Positions 46,093-53,275 of a stretch of 64,000 nucleotides of DNA are shown piece by piece. The translations under genes were made by a program, and so were the position numbers. The stretch's first letter is position 1, and each line of letters opens with the position of its first letter. Below the pieces are notes generated by a model. The model did no database searches. It was not told where the DNA came from and saw nothing but the letters and a program-made list of their open reading frames with translations. The stretch is from Limosilactobacillus frumenti DSM 13145 (GTDB lineage Bacteria; Bacillota; Bacilli; Lactobacillales; Lactobacillaceae): positions 124,001 through 188,000 of the forward strand of contig NZ_AZER01000016.1 of the NCBI RefSeq assembly GCF_001436045.1. Reading direction: 5' to 3'.

Positions 46093-46414
46093 AAAATTAT
46101 TCTTTAATTCTCAATCAACATATTAAGTACTTCCACGTTCCTGCAAAGTATAAAGGAATCCAGTAAATTTATATGTCAAGTTATAATTAGCTCTCAGACA
46201 AAATGAGATGGACAGTTACCTGCCTAACTCTATTTCAATGTGTCTGAGAGCTAATCTTAGTTTAAACTCTAAATTTGGTTAATTTCACGTGTTATTTATA
46301 TATAATAACACTTTGAAAAAGCTAGTACAGCAGCATTTGATTTTATCAAAAATTATCGATGTGTTATAATACTGTTATTCAAAAATATAACACGTACTAC
46401 ATAGGAGCTTAAAA
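46093..46414 (+). other. Intergenic region with hairpin and paired operator-like repeats
   Basis: Gene-free stretch. 46187-46254 is a perfect 14-bp inverted repeat TTAGCTCTCAGACA/TGTCTGAGAGCTAA around a 40-base centre that itself holds AGTTA/TAACT; no T-run follows. 46289-46311 is GTGTTATT-7 bp-AATAACAC. 46361-46393 is GTGTTATA/TATAACAC and contains the -10 TATAAT (46365-46370) of the recombinase gene. The outer half-sites read ACGTGTTAT (46287-46295) and its complement (46387-46395). Confidence 0.6.
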
Positions 46415-47008
46415 ATGAAGCAATTAGTACTTCCAATTAAAGATTCGAATATTTTAAATGAGGTTCAAGATACTTTATTGCATAATTTTAAAGCTGGTCG
46501 ACGGAACTACACGATCTTCCAAGTTGGGAAAGCAACCCTTTTGCGGGTCAGTGATGTTCTTCGGTTAAAGCAAAGTGATGTTTATGAAAACAATGGATTA
46601 TTAAAACAGCACTCCTATATCAAGGATAAAAAGACCGGAAAGCAAAATACCCTTTACCTGCGTCCAGTTAGTAATGACTTAATTATCTATCAGCAATGGC
46701 TAAAACAAATGGGTTATTACCAAACGACTCCTTGGCTCTTTCCATCAACGACCAGGCCAACAAAGCATATTGATGAACGCCAATTCTATAATGTGATGCA
46801 CCGTGTCGGTGACTTGCTTAATATTAATTACCTTGGCACTCACACTATGCGAAAAACCGGCGCCTATCGAGTTTACGTTCAAAGCAACTATAATATTGGT
46901 TTGGTAATGAGCCTGTTGAATCATTCCAGTGAAGCGATGACGTTGGCGTATCTCGGACTAGATCAAACCAGTAAGGAACAAATGCTGAATCATATCGATT
47001 TCGGCTAG
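46415..47008 (+). CDS. Stand-alone catalytic-domain tyrosine recombinase
   Basis: 197 residues consisting of only the catalytic domain; the N-terminal core-binding domain is missing. All catalytic residues appear present: Arg in TLLRVSDVLRL, Lys in IKDKKTGKQN, His and Arg in HTMRKTGAY, His in LLNHSSEAM and Tyr in TLAYLGLDQ. Short integrases of this type exist in lactobacilli and resemble Fim-type invertases in layout. AGGAG lies before the ATG; its promoter overlaps an inverted repeat. Flanked by dif-like copies 1 and 2 and cotranscribed with a GNAT gene. Confidence 0.87.
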   Translation: MKQLVLPIKDSNILNEVQDTLLHNFKAGRRNYTIFQVGKATLLRVSDVLRLKQSDVYENNGLLKQHSYIKDKKTGKQNTLYLRPVSNDLIIYQQWLKQMGYYQTTPWLFPSTTRPTKHIDERQFYNVMHRVGDLLNINYLGTHTMRKTGAYRVYVQSNYNIGLVMSLLNHSSEAMTLAYLGLDQTSKEQMLNHIDFG

Positions 47009-47019
47009 GAGAATTTAAT

Positions 47020-47529
47020 ATGACAATTGATATTAGAAAAGCAAGAACAACTGATTTAGGAGCGATTGTCGCAATTTATAATCAAGCGGTTACCGAACGT
47101 GAAGTCACTGATGACGACCAGCCCATTAGTGTAGAAAGTCGCCGCCAATGGTTTAACAGTCTTGATCACAATCATCCAATCTGGGTAATGACTGATGATG
47201 AAGAGGTGATCGGTTGGTGCTCATTAGCAGCATTTTATGGCCATCCTGCTTATGACTACAGTCGCAATATTTCGATCTACCTCGCTGACCAAGCCCAGGG
47301 GAAAGGGATAGGTTACCAGTTATTAAACTTTGTTTGTCAAGAAGTTAAAAAGGAACATTTACCAATTAAGACGATTATTTCTTATATTTATGAAAATAAT
47401 CTCGCCAGTCAGCGTTTATTTGCTAAAGCGGGTTTTGGAAAAACAGGAGAGTTAAGGCAGATTGCCCGCATTAATGGTAAATGGCGGACTCTGATGGTCT
47501 TTTCACGATCTTTTGATTATGAAGGTTGA
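47020..47529 (+). CDS. GNAT acetyltransferase (phosphinothricin acetyltransferase-like)
   Basis: 169 residues. IRKARTTDLGAIVAIYNQAV at the N-terminus, WFNSLDHNHPIWV, the acetyl-CoA loop DQAQGKGIGYQLL and IYENNLASQRLFAKAGF match the Pat/Bar-like branch of GNATs. Starts 11 bases after the recombinase gene and ends at dif-like copy 2, so it could be cargo of a mobile cassette. Substrate unknown. Confidence 0.9.
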   Translation: MTIDIRKARTTDLGAIVAIYNQAVTEREVTDDDQPISVESRRQWFNSLDHNHPIWVMTDDEEVIGWCSLAAFYGHPAYDYSRNISIYLADQAQGKGIGYQLLNFVCQEVKKEHLPIKTIISYIYENNLASQRLFAKAGFGKTGELRQIARINGKWRTLMVFSRSFDYEG

Positions 47530-47555
47530 TATATTGAACTAATATTATGTAAACT
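47528..47555 (+). repeat. dif-like site, copy 2
   Basis: Right arm TTATGTAAACT (47545-47555), centre CTAATA, left arm GATATATTGAA, the copy whose left arm is closest to the dif XerC arm (inner GAA conserved). Shares AATATTATGTAAACTAAA with copy 1. Confidence 0.65.
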
Positions 47556-47574
47556 AAACTGATGATATTCATGC

Positions 47575-47607
47575 AGGGGAGGGGATACATGCTCTCCCCT
47601 ACTTTTT
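47575..47607 (+). terminator. Terminator after the GNAT gene
   Basis: Stem AGGGGAG/CTCCCCT (47575-47581 and 47594-47600) then ACTTTTT. Confidence 0.92.
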
Positions 47608-47792
47608 ATAAACACACATACATATTTTCAATATCTTATATTGACAACCAGTATTATAGTCGACTATTAGCGCGTTAACAGCATTCAATACCATTACCAT
47701 TATAAGAATTAGACCTCACGATATTGATATACAAATATTATTGTTATATCTTAAAGTCGTTGACAGGGAATATGTTATTAGAGGTGTTTATA

Positions 47793-48284
47793 ATGAGTTA
47801 CAAAAATGTATTAGTTGGAATCGATGGGTCACGACAGGCCAAGTTTGCTTTCTACAAAGCAGCAGAAATTGCGAAAGCCAATCAGGCAAAATTGCATTTG
47901 TTAGCGGTGATTAATGGACAGAAGTTCCCAGACAGTACACCGCAAGGATACGGATTTGCTGACAATAGCATTTACCAACCAGCAATTGATGAAATGAAGA
48001 ACCAGTTATCAGAATTGGAACAAACTGCTAAAGATTCAGGCATTAATCAGGTTGAAACATCAGTAATGATCGGTAATTCAAAGGAAGAACTTGCGGTATT
48101 TTATCCGCAACAGCATAATATTGATATGTTAGTCGTTGGTGCGACTGGTTTGAACAGTATTGGTCGGCTGATTGTTGGCTCTACGGCTGCTTACTGTGTT
48201 CGGGTCGCTTCGTGTGATGTCACTGTTGTTAAAACTGACAATAGTAATAAACCAATTGATATTAAAAAATCTGTTCATCGTTAA
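47793..48284 (+). CDS. Universal stress protein family (UspA)
   Basis: 163 residues. Strand VLVGIDGSRQAKFAFYKAAE at the N-terminus and the nucleotide-binding motif VGATGLNSIGRLIVGSTAAYCVRVASCDVTVV (G-2x-G-9x-GS) place it in the ATP-binding UspA branch. GAGGTG precedes ATG 47793; the open frame extends upstream without a supporting site. The 185 bases upstream contain AT-rich sequence with a candidate -35 TTGATA at 47724-47729 but no clear -10. Confidence 0.93.
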   Translation: MSYKNVLVGIDGSRQAKFAFYKAAEIAKANQAKLHLLAVINGQKFPDSTPQGYGFADNSIYQPAIDEMKNQLSELEQTAKDSGINQVETSVMIGNSKEELAVFYPQQHNIDMLVVGATGLNSIGRLIVGSTAAYCVRVASCDVTVVKTDNSNKPIDIKKSVHR

Positions 48285-48321
48285 TATTAATTAACGATAC
48301 AAAAAATAAATTAAGAATATC

Positions 48322-48373
48322 AAAAAAGAGCAATCAACGCAGCCAAGAGGGCTAGCATCTGATTGCTCTTTTA
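48322..48373. terminator. Bidirectional terminator after uspA
   Basis: 13-bp outer stem AAAAGAGCAATCA/TGATTGCTCTTTT with an inner stem AGCC/GGCT; A's and T's on opposite sides allow termination from both strands. Confidence 0.92.
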
Positions 48374-48396
48374 ATGCTATCAACCTGTCATTAAAA

Positions 48397-48462
48397 TTAT
48401 AGTTTTAATGCTACCAAATAGAGAAAAATAGCAAATCCTACTACAATCATCAACGTCAGCAT
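48397..48462 (-). CDS. Possible 21-residue hydrophobic peptide or small RNA
   Basis: ATG frame encoding MLTLMIVVGFAIFLYLVALKL. A minus-strand promoter lies directly upstream (TTGATA, 18-bp spacer, TATAAG, about 48468-48497), and the bidirectional terminator at 48322-48373 would end a transcript of about 130 nt. No ribosome binding site is evident and the ATG is within a few bases of the expected transcription start. A small RNA or leaderless toxin-like peptide are both possible. A near-repeat TTTTAATGCTA(T/C)CAA occurs at 48369 and 48403. Confidence 0.3.
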   Translation of the reverse strand: MLTLMIVVGFAIFLYLVALKL

Positions 48463-48578
48463 TTACTACTTATAACTCGTCGAATGAATTGTTATCAATT
48501 AAGTTCCTCTAACCTCATTATTTACAAACTACTAATAGAAACCAGATGTGATGCTCGGAAACCTTTAGTATAAGTTTG

Positions 48579-48607
48579 TTGACAATTTGTATCCTGGTGC
48601 ATATTCT
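48579..48607 (+). promoter_or_regulatory. Promoter of the tetR-like gene
   Basis: Consensus -35 TTGACA (48579-48584), 17-bp spacer, -10 TATTCT (48602-48607). The rest of the 48,374-48,658 interval is AT-rich and holds only this promoter and the minus-strand element described at 48397-48462. Confidence 0.65.
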
Positions 48608-48658
48608 TGTTTGTATATGTTTTCAGAAATTTATATGATAGGACAATGGAGGATGAGT

Positions 48659-49315
48659 ATGGATATAAGAAGTGTCACGACACAAAAGCGCATTCAAACT
48701 GGTTTCATTGAGCTATTAAAAAATAAAAGTTTTGCAATGTGTAAAGTTTCTGATATCATTGCGTTTGCCCAAGTCAGCAAGAAAACATTTTACACCTATT
48801 ACAACAATAAATATGAACTTGCGACCGCAATTGAAGATAATTTGATTAATGGATTAAAAGATTCACTAGAACTGGATCGTAAAGCATTTATAAGTGTTCA
48901 AGCTAAGTATCCAGTAGATAAATTGGATAAGTTAGCTGATACATCCTTTGACCACACAATTGAGTTTTGTGATCAGCACAAAGTTTGGTTCACAAATCTG
49001 CTATCTTCAAACGGCGATATACGATTAATTAATAGGATTTATAAACTTGGCAGTGATGAAATCACAAAAAGATTAACTTATTCGTTTGGATCATCATATG
49101 ATAATATGAAAAATAATAAACCGGATTTGTTCTTAGCCATGAAAAAATTATATGCTCATTTAGTAATTGACATCACCATCTTTTGGATGGCGAACAGTCA
49201 AGTTATGAGTATTGATGAAGTTAAATCACTCATTAGCATTATTCAAACGCAGCCATTTGTGAAGTTAATTGCTTATTTTAGAAAAGCGGCTTCGTCACCA
49301 AAAGAAACTAAATAA
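48659..49315 (+). CDS. TetR/AcrR family regulator
   Basis: 218 residues. The N-terminal HTH is clear: KRIQTGFIELLKNKSFAMCKVSDIIAFAQVSKKTFYTYYNNKYEL, with the hallmark TFYTYY-NKxEL recognition helix end. The C-terminal ligand domain is helical and divergent. ATG 48659 lies 6 bases after GGAGG; the ATG at 48653 abuts the site. AT-rich, unlike the housekeeping genes. Possible target genes are itself or the downstream small protein and sortase genes. Confidence 0.9.
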   Translation: MDIRSVTTQKRIQTGFIELLKNKSFAMCKVSDIIAFAQVSKKTFYTYYNNKYELATAIEDNLINGLKDSLELDRKAFISVQAKYPVDKLDKLADTSFDHTIEFCDQHKVWFTNLLSSNGDIRLINRIYKLGSDEITKRLTYSFGSSYDNMKNNKPDLFLAMKKLYAHLVIDITIFWMANSQVMSIDEVKSLISIIQTQPFVKLIAYFRKAASSPKETK

Positions 49316-49352
49316 TTTCTTACTGTATCTAACAAAATCATTTTAATATGTA

Positions 49353-49395
49353 AAACATCTGATAAGGTAATTCATTATACCTGTCAGATGTTTTT
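49353..49395 (+). terminator. Terminator of the tetR-like gene
   Basis: Stem ACATCTGA/TCAGATGT (49355-49362 and 49384-49391) extended by AGGTA/TACCT, then TTTTT. Confidence 0.9.
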
Positions 49396-49501
49396 GTATT
49401 GCTGGTGACTCTTCGTTTCAGATCTTTCCAATGGGTGTTTTTTTCTTAAATCAGTTATTTCACCTCTTTAAACTAGAAAAACAGTTAAGGGAGGTAATTA
49501 T

Positions 49502-49783
49502 ATGCTGAAGGAAATACCTTTTCACGGTAAAAAAGTTAATATCTACAAGTTGTCACATAAATATAAAATATCTGCTCCAGAAATTCGCTTTCGCTATGAA
49601 CATGGTTGTCGGGAAAATAACTTAGTCATCAAACATATTAATGAAGAATCCCCATATAGTTTTGTCGTATATAATCACACCAAAATGACCATTAAGGAAT
49701 TATTAGCCCATTATCCCCATCTAAATACTTTAACGATTCGCGAAAGGTACACTCACCGAAAAAATTTAGTTAAACCATTATGA
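49502..49783 (+). CDS. Small basic protein with two HTH-like repeats
   Basis: 93 residues, strongly basic. Two similar units are visible: IYKLSHKYKISAPEIRFRYEHG (about 14-35) and IKELLAHYPHLNTLTIRERYTH (about 63-84), sharing I-x2-L-x3-Y-x5-IR-x-RY-x-H and each followed by N(N)LV. The pattern resembles short DNA-binding helices. AGGGAGG precedes the ATG. It has its own terminator upstream, and 57 bases separate it from the next gene. Function unknown. Confidence 0.72.
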   Translation: MLKEIPFHGKKVNIYKLSHKYKISAPEIRFRYEHGCRENNLVIKHINEESPYSFVVYNHTKMTIKELLAHYPHLNTLTIRERYTHRKNLVKPL

Positions 49784-49840
49784 ATTAATGTCACTAGATT
49801 CAAAACATTGTACTAAATTTAGTGAGGTGTCAATTAAATT

Positions 49841-50095
49841 ATGAAGAATCGAAATATCCTAAAGCGTCTCGAAATATTATTAATATTAGCAACCTTTATT
49901 TTAAATTTTGGCCCAGTAATTTACTATGGTTTTAAAGATGCTCATTCGTATCAACCACGACCAAATGAAAAGAAAGTATTATTTCAGACCCACCGATATA
50001 CTAATATAGATGGCAGATTACGTAATTTAGGCTATGCGCTTTTAACAGTTTCTTTATCAGAAATGTATCAATTAGTCCGACCAGCTAAAAAATGA
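49841..50095 (+). CDS. Small membrane-anchored protein coupled to sortase
   Basis: 84 residues with one N-terminal membrane helix (LEILLILATFILNFGPVIYYG) and a basic soluble part ending LVRPAKK. Not a recognised family. GTGAGGTG lies upstream. The stop overlaps the sortase start as ATGA, so the two proteins are made together, which suggests a sortase accessory or substrate-presenting role (inference). No LPxTG-like motif. Confidence 0.72.
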   Translation: MKNRNILKRLEILLILATFILNFGPVIYYGFKDAHSYQPRPNEKKVLFQTHRYTNIDGRLRNLGYALLTVSLSEMYQLVRPAKK

Positions 50096-50799
50096 AAAAG
50101 CTTATTTATTATGTATCATTAATAGTTTTTGTTTGGTCAATTAGTTGCATAGCAATTCTTAGTAATCAGCACCTTCAAATACTTGTTGAGACACAAATGA
50201 TTAACCTTTACCATCCTAGAATAGTAAAGGAAAAAAGAATAACTTCGAATTTGAGAAGAAATAATAATTGGCAGTCAGTTCAATTACTGTCCTTTAGGAA
50301 TGTGGTACTAGAATCGATTAGTCACTCTTCAAATTATGTAGGTGCCCTTTTAATACCTTCATTAAAAATGAATGTTCCACTAGCAAATTACACGGATAAC
50401 AAAGTCTATACTTGTGGTGCCGGAATGTTAACACCAGAATATATAAATACCAACCATCATTTAGTAGTGGGTGCTCATAATTTAGGAGACAAAACTAGCT
50501 CGGCGCTTTTTACTCCCCTAGCTTATCATTCACTATCTGGACGTCAGATAATTATCACTAATTTTAAAGACGTAAATCAATATATAATTCTGAGTAAGCA
50601 AATTATTTCACCGTGGAATGATGAAGCGGCTTTTAAAGGTGGTGAGAAAACTCTCTCGTTAGTAACTTGTACCTCTGATAATAAGCGAAGAATATTGGTA
50701 AAAGCTAAGCTGGTGAAAAGATATTCGATTGCTAATTTAAATATACATACAAAAGCTTGGCTAAATCGAAAATATAAAATCGTTGTGGTTAACTACTAG
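50092..50799 (+). CDS. Sortase (class A-like)
   Basis: 235 residues. N-terminal membrane anchor (about 4-26), then a sortase barrel from YVGALLIPSLKMNVPL. The catalytic His lies in LVVGAHNLG, the Cys in LSLVTCTSDN and the Arg in KRRILVKAK, giving the full His-Cys-Arg set. Sortases cleave LPxTG-like signals and join proteins to peptidoglycan; no such substrate gene is in this window. AT-rich and with more rare codons than the flanking genes, consistent with acquisition. Distinguishing it from a housekeeping SrtA needs the rest of the genome. Confidence 0.88.
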   Translation: MKKLIYYVSLIVFVWSISCIAILSNQHLQILVETQMINLYHPRIVKEKRITSNLRRNNNWQSVQLLSFRNVVLESISHSSNYVGALLIPSLKMNVPLANYTDNKVYTCGAGMLTPEYINTNHHLVVGAHNLGDKTSSALFTPLAYHSLSGRQIIITNFKDVNQYIILSKQIISPWNDEAAFKGGEKTLSLVTCTSDNKRRILVKAKLVKRYSIANLNIHTKAWLNRKYKIVVVNY

Positions 50800-50804
50800 G
50801 TAAA

Positions 50805-51239
50805 TTATCGAAACAATTTCAAATATTTGCTGTATCCCTGTTCTTGAAGTTGATTAACTGGAATAAACCGTAAAGCAGCTGAGTTAATACAGTAACGTAA
50901 GCCACCACGATCAACGGGACCATCAGTAAAAACATGACCTAAATGAGAGTTAGCATTTTTGCTCCGGACCTCTGTACGTTCCATCCCAAAGGATTGATCA
51001 CGTTTTTCCTTTACAACTCGTTGATCAATCGTCTTCGTAAATGATGGCCAACCACATCCGGCGTCATACTTATCTAATGACGAAAATAATGGTTCACCAG
51101 ACACCACATCTACGTAAATACCCGGTTCATTAAAGTGATCATATTTACCGCTAAATGGCGGTTCAGTTGCTGCTTCTTGAGTAACGGCGTACTGCATTGG
51201 GGTCAATTTGCTCTTTAATTCGTCTTGACGTTCATTCAT
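50805..51239 (-). CDS. msrB: Peptide methionine (R)-S-oxide reductase MsrB
   Basis: 144 residues. [37 protein letters not shown]-like [14 protein letters not shown] and the catalytic Cys in [12 protein letters not shown] are present. The two CxxC zinc pairs found in many MsrB proteins are absent, as in the zinc-free branch. GGAGGC precedes the ATG. Convergent with the sortase gene with only five bases between, and no terminator. Confidence 0.95.
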   Translation of the reverse strand: MNERQDELKSKLTPMQYAVTQEAATEPPFSGKYDHFNEPGIYVDVVSGEPLFSSLDKYDAGCGWPSFTKTIDQRVVKEKRDQSFGMERTEVRSKNANSHLGHVFTDGPVDRGGLRYCINSAALRFIPVNQLQEQGYSKYLKLFR

Positions 51240-51387
51240 GATTCAAGCCTCCGCATTTCATGTTTGCTTTCAGTAAATCATACTTACTATCGGTATGCGA
51301 GAATGTTGCTTACGATATGAGTACTAAATTTGCCATTATTTCAGTTCTATTTCACGATTAAATACCTTTGCAAACCCCAATATAATC

Positions 51388-51425
51388 AAAAATGGCTAAA
51401 TCCGTCGGTATTAAGGATGTAGCCA
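51388..51425 (-). terminator. Terminator of tRNA-Arg
   Basis: Minus-strand stem TGGCTA...TAGCCA (with inner ATCC/GGAT) followed by TTTTT. Confidence 0.88.
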
Positions 51426-51445
51426 CTTAAATTTATTATTAAAAA

Positions 51446-51517
51446 TGCGCCCCCGGGGAGTCGAACCCCGATCATGAGGACCGAAATCTCATGTGCTATC
51501 CATTACACTAAGGGCGC
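51446..51517 (-). tRNA. tRNA-Arg (anticodon UCG)
   Basis: 72 nt: acceptor GCGCCCT/GGGGCGC, D-arm AGTGTAATGGATAGCAC, anticodon loop TTTCGGT (anticodon TCG) on a stem whose last pair is A-C, T-arm CGGGG-TTCGACT-CCCCG, discriminator A. A promoter TTATCA-17 bp-TACAAT lies on the minus strand at 51533-51561. Confidence 0.92.
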
Positions 51518-51574
51518 CTTATTACACTTATTATTGTAGTCCTTTTTGAGAGAATTGATAAATCTTTTTTATCA

Positions 51575-51602
51575 ATTAATATGTATATATATTATGTAAA
51601 CT
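51575..51602 (+). repeat. dif-like site, copy 3
   Basis: Right arm TTATGTAAACT (51592-51602) and centre TATATA, both identical to the Bacillus subtilis dif as I remember it; left arm ATTAATATGTA is not. Lies upstream of the HAD gene, 58 bases from the 5' end of tRNA-Arg. Confidence 0.68.
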
Positions 51603-51694
51603 AGCTCCACATTCAAATCATAATAGTGGCGTTATTTAGTGAGTAAAGTATAATAGAAAAGCGTTAATTACTATGATGAGAAGGACGTGACACA

Positions 51695-52516
51695 ATGCTG
51701 AAAGCACCGCAACAGTTCATTGCGATTGACATTGATGGTACTTTATATGACGACCATGATCACTATAATATCCAGCGATTCAATCACGATCTCCAGGCAT
51801 TAACTAATAAGAATATTCAGTTGATTGTTGCAACCGGTAATAGCTACGATGCTGTTCAGCATATTTTCCGGAATTCCCCTGATGTTGATACTTTCGTTGC
51901 GGAAAATGGTGGACGAATTATCGTTAATGGGCAAACCGTCATGGCAGCGGTTCATCAAAGGGCCATCCTTCAACAGTTACTGACCTTTATTAGTGACCAT
52001 CAGCTGACCCCTGATTTGCTGTCCTTATCTGGGGCGACGGCCACGCATATTGCTGAACGGTTCCGTGACGTTCCGGTTCCATTCTATCCCCATCACAACT
52101 ACTTTACTTCATTATCGGAAATCAATGAACCAATTTACAATCTTAATATCAATTGGTTCAAGCAGCGCCCAACACTTGATCGTGTACTCGCAGTTGCTGA
52201 TAACATTAATAAATCGTTTGCTGGACAGGTCAAAGCAACTTATAGCGGTGCTTATGGTATTGATATCTTACCAGCGAATGTTAATAAGGCCCGAGGATTG
52301 AATCAACTAATTAGTCGTTTTTATCACCAATCGCTCCAGAATGTTACCGCGTTCGGTGACAGTAGTAATGATCTCGAGATGATTAAAGAGGTCGGTACCG
52401 GCGTCGCGATGCTCAATGCAACGGCTGACCTGAAACTAGTGGCACAACGCATTACTAAATTTGATAACAACCATGATGGCTTATTGCAAGAAATTGAAGA
52501 TATGTATTTAAATTAA
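51695..52516 (+). CDS. Cof-type HAD family phosphatase
   Basis: 273 residues. HAD motifs: I AIDIDGTLYDD, II VATGNSY, III the Lys in NVNKARGLNQL, and IV FGDSSNDLEMI. The C2-type cap lies between about residues 85 and 190. Typical of Cof/YidA sugar-phosphate or nucleotide-cofactor phosphatases; substrate unknown. GAAGGACG precedes the ATG. The stop codon lies inside dif-like copy 4 and copy 3 lies upstream, so this single gene is bracketed by the repeats. Confidence 0.94.
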   Translation: MLKAPQQFIAIDIDGTLYDDHDHYNIQRFNHDLQALTNKNIQLIVATGNSYDAVQHIFRNSPDVDTFVAENGGRIIVNGQTVMAAVHQRAILQQLLTFISDHQLTPDLLSLSGATATHIAERFRDVPVPFYPHHNYFTSLSEINEPIYNLNINWFKQRPTLDRVLAVADNINKSFAGQVKATYSGAYGIDILPANVNKARGLNQLISRFYHQSLQNVTAFGDSSNDLEMIKEVGTGVAMLNATADLKLVAQRITKFDNNHDGLLQEIEDMYLN

Positions 52517-52530
52517 ATATTATGTAAACT
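52503..52530 (+). repeat. dif-like site, copy 4
   Basis: Right arm TTATGTAAACT (52520-52530), centre TAAATA as in copy 1, left arm TGTATTTAAAT. Spans the stop codon of the HAD gene. Shares ATATTATGTAAACTAG with copy 3. Confidence 0.65.
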
Positions 52531-52544
52531 AGTTAATAAAGAAG

Positions 52545-53231
52545 GTGTTACTCACGAAGTTTTTACTCCGCTTATTAGTAAGTTGCGTCTTCATTGTTTC
52601 TGTATTAACACCAACTACTTTTGCTGATGATGATCTCCCAAGTCTCAATAATAGTAGTAGCTCGGCCTTCAGCTCAACGACCTCCTTCTCGCTCGATATT
52701 GATCACGATCAGAAACTACCACCACATCCCCTAGCCATACCCAATAACACACCAACTCCGAACGAGGGTTATCGTTGGGTCAATCAGCGTGTTTATATTT
52801 ACATGGATACCGATAATCCCAAGATAAAAAAAGCATTTCGGACTGCTGTTAAAGCCTGGAATAAGCCGCAGATTGTTAAGTTAATTTGGACTGACCACCG
52901 TTCTAATGCCAATGTTATTGTTAATTCTGGTGATCTGTCTTCTTCTGCTTCCCAACCCAATGTGGGTTATGTTACTTCGCAACTGGGGTCCACGCAGACA
53001 AGTTACAATCCTGACTACCATACAATGATTAAGGCCACTTCGACATTAGATGCTAACCAGCTTGCATATGTTAATGATCAGTTTCGGGCACACGTTGCTG
53101 AACATGAACTTGGTCATGCGCTCGGATTGGCCCACGCGCCTGAATATGAACATAGTGTGATGGTTCCACGGAATATTCGGACTGGTATTACGAAGCAGGA
53201 CATTAAAACTTTGCGGATGATGTACAGATAA
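52545..53231 (+). CDS. Secreted matrixin-type zinc metalloprotease
   Basis: 228 residues. Signal peptide (FLLRLLVSCVFIVSVLTPTTFA), a Ser-rich linker, then a metzincin domain with HELGHALGLAH and the Met-turn HSVMVP, typical of M10-like matrixins. Probably exported; no cell-wall anchor. The start is odd: the only standard in-frame start, GTG 52545, overlaps the GAAGGTG ribosome site. An ACG at 52554, 6 bases past that site, would give the more natural MKFLLRLL. An ATG-to-ACG change may have weakened translation. Confidence 0.85.
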   Translation: MLLTKFLLRLLVSCVFIVSVLTPTTFADDDLPSLNNSSSSAFSSTTSFSLDIDHDQKLPPHPLAIPNNTPTPNEGYRWVNQRVYIYMDTDNPKIKKAFRTAVKAWNKPQIVKLIWTDHRSNANVIVNSGDLSSSASQPNVGYVTSQLGSTQTSYNPDYHTMIKATSTLDANQLAYVNDQFRAHVAEHELGHALGLAHAPEYEHSVMVPRNIRTGITKQDIKTLRMMYR

Positions 53232-53232
53232 T

Positions 53233-53275
53233 AAATAGGACCACCGCAGCGCATAAACTACGGTGGTCTTATTTA
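53233..53275. terminator. Bidirectional terminator
   Basis: Stem GACCACCG/CGGTGGTC (53239-53246 and 53261-53268) flanked by A/T-rich arms, between convergent genes. Confidence 0.9.

Noticed and set aside
51446-51517. tRNA-Arg as an integration site of the dif-like segments
   Set aside because: No duplicated 3' end of the tRNA is visible in the window, and the nearest repeat is on its 5' side.
46065-52530. The ATATTATGTAAACTA repeats as CcpA cre sites
   Set aside because: Only one half (TGTAAAC) fits; the symmetric second half is missing in all four copies, and they follow genes more than they precede promoters.
46065-52530. One of the four sites as the true chromosomal dif
   Set aside because: None has an acceptable left (XerC) arm; copy 2 is the nearest with 5 of 11 matches.
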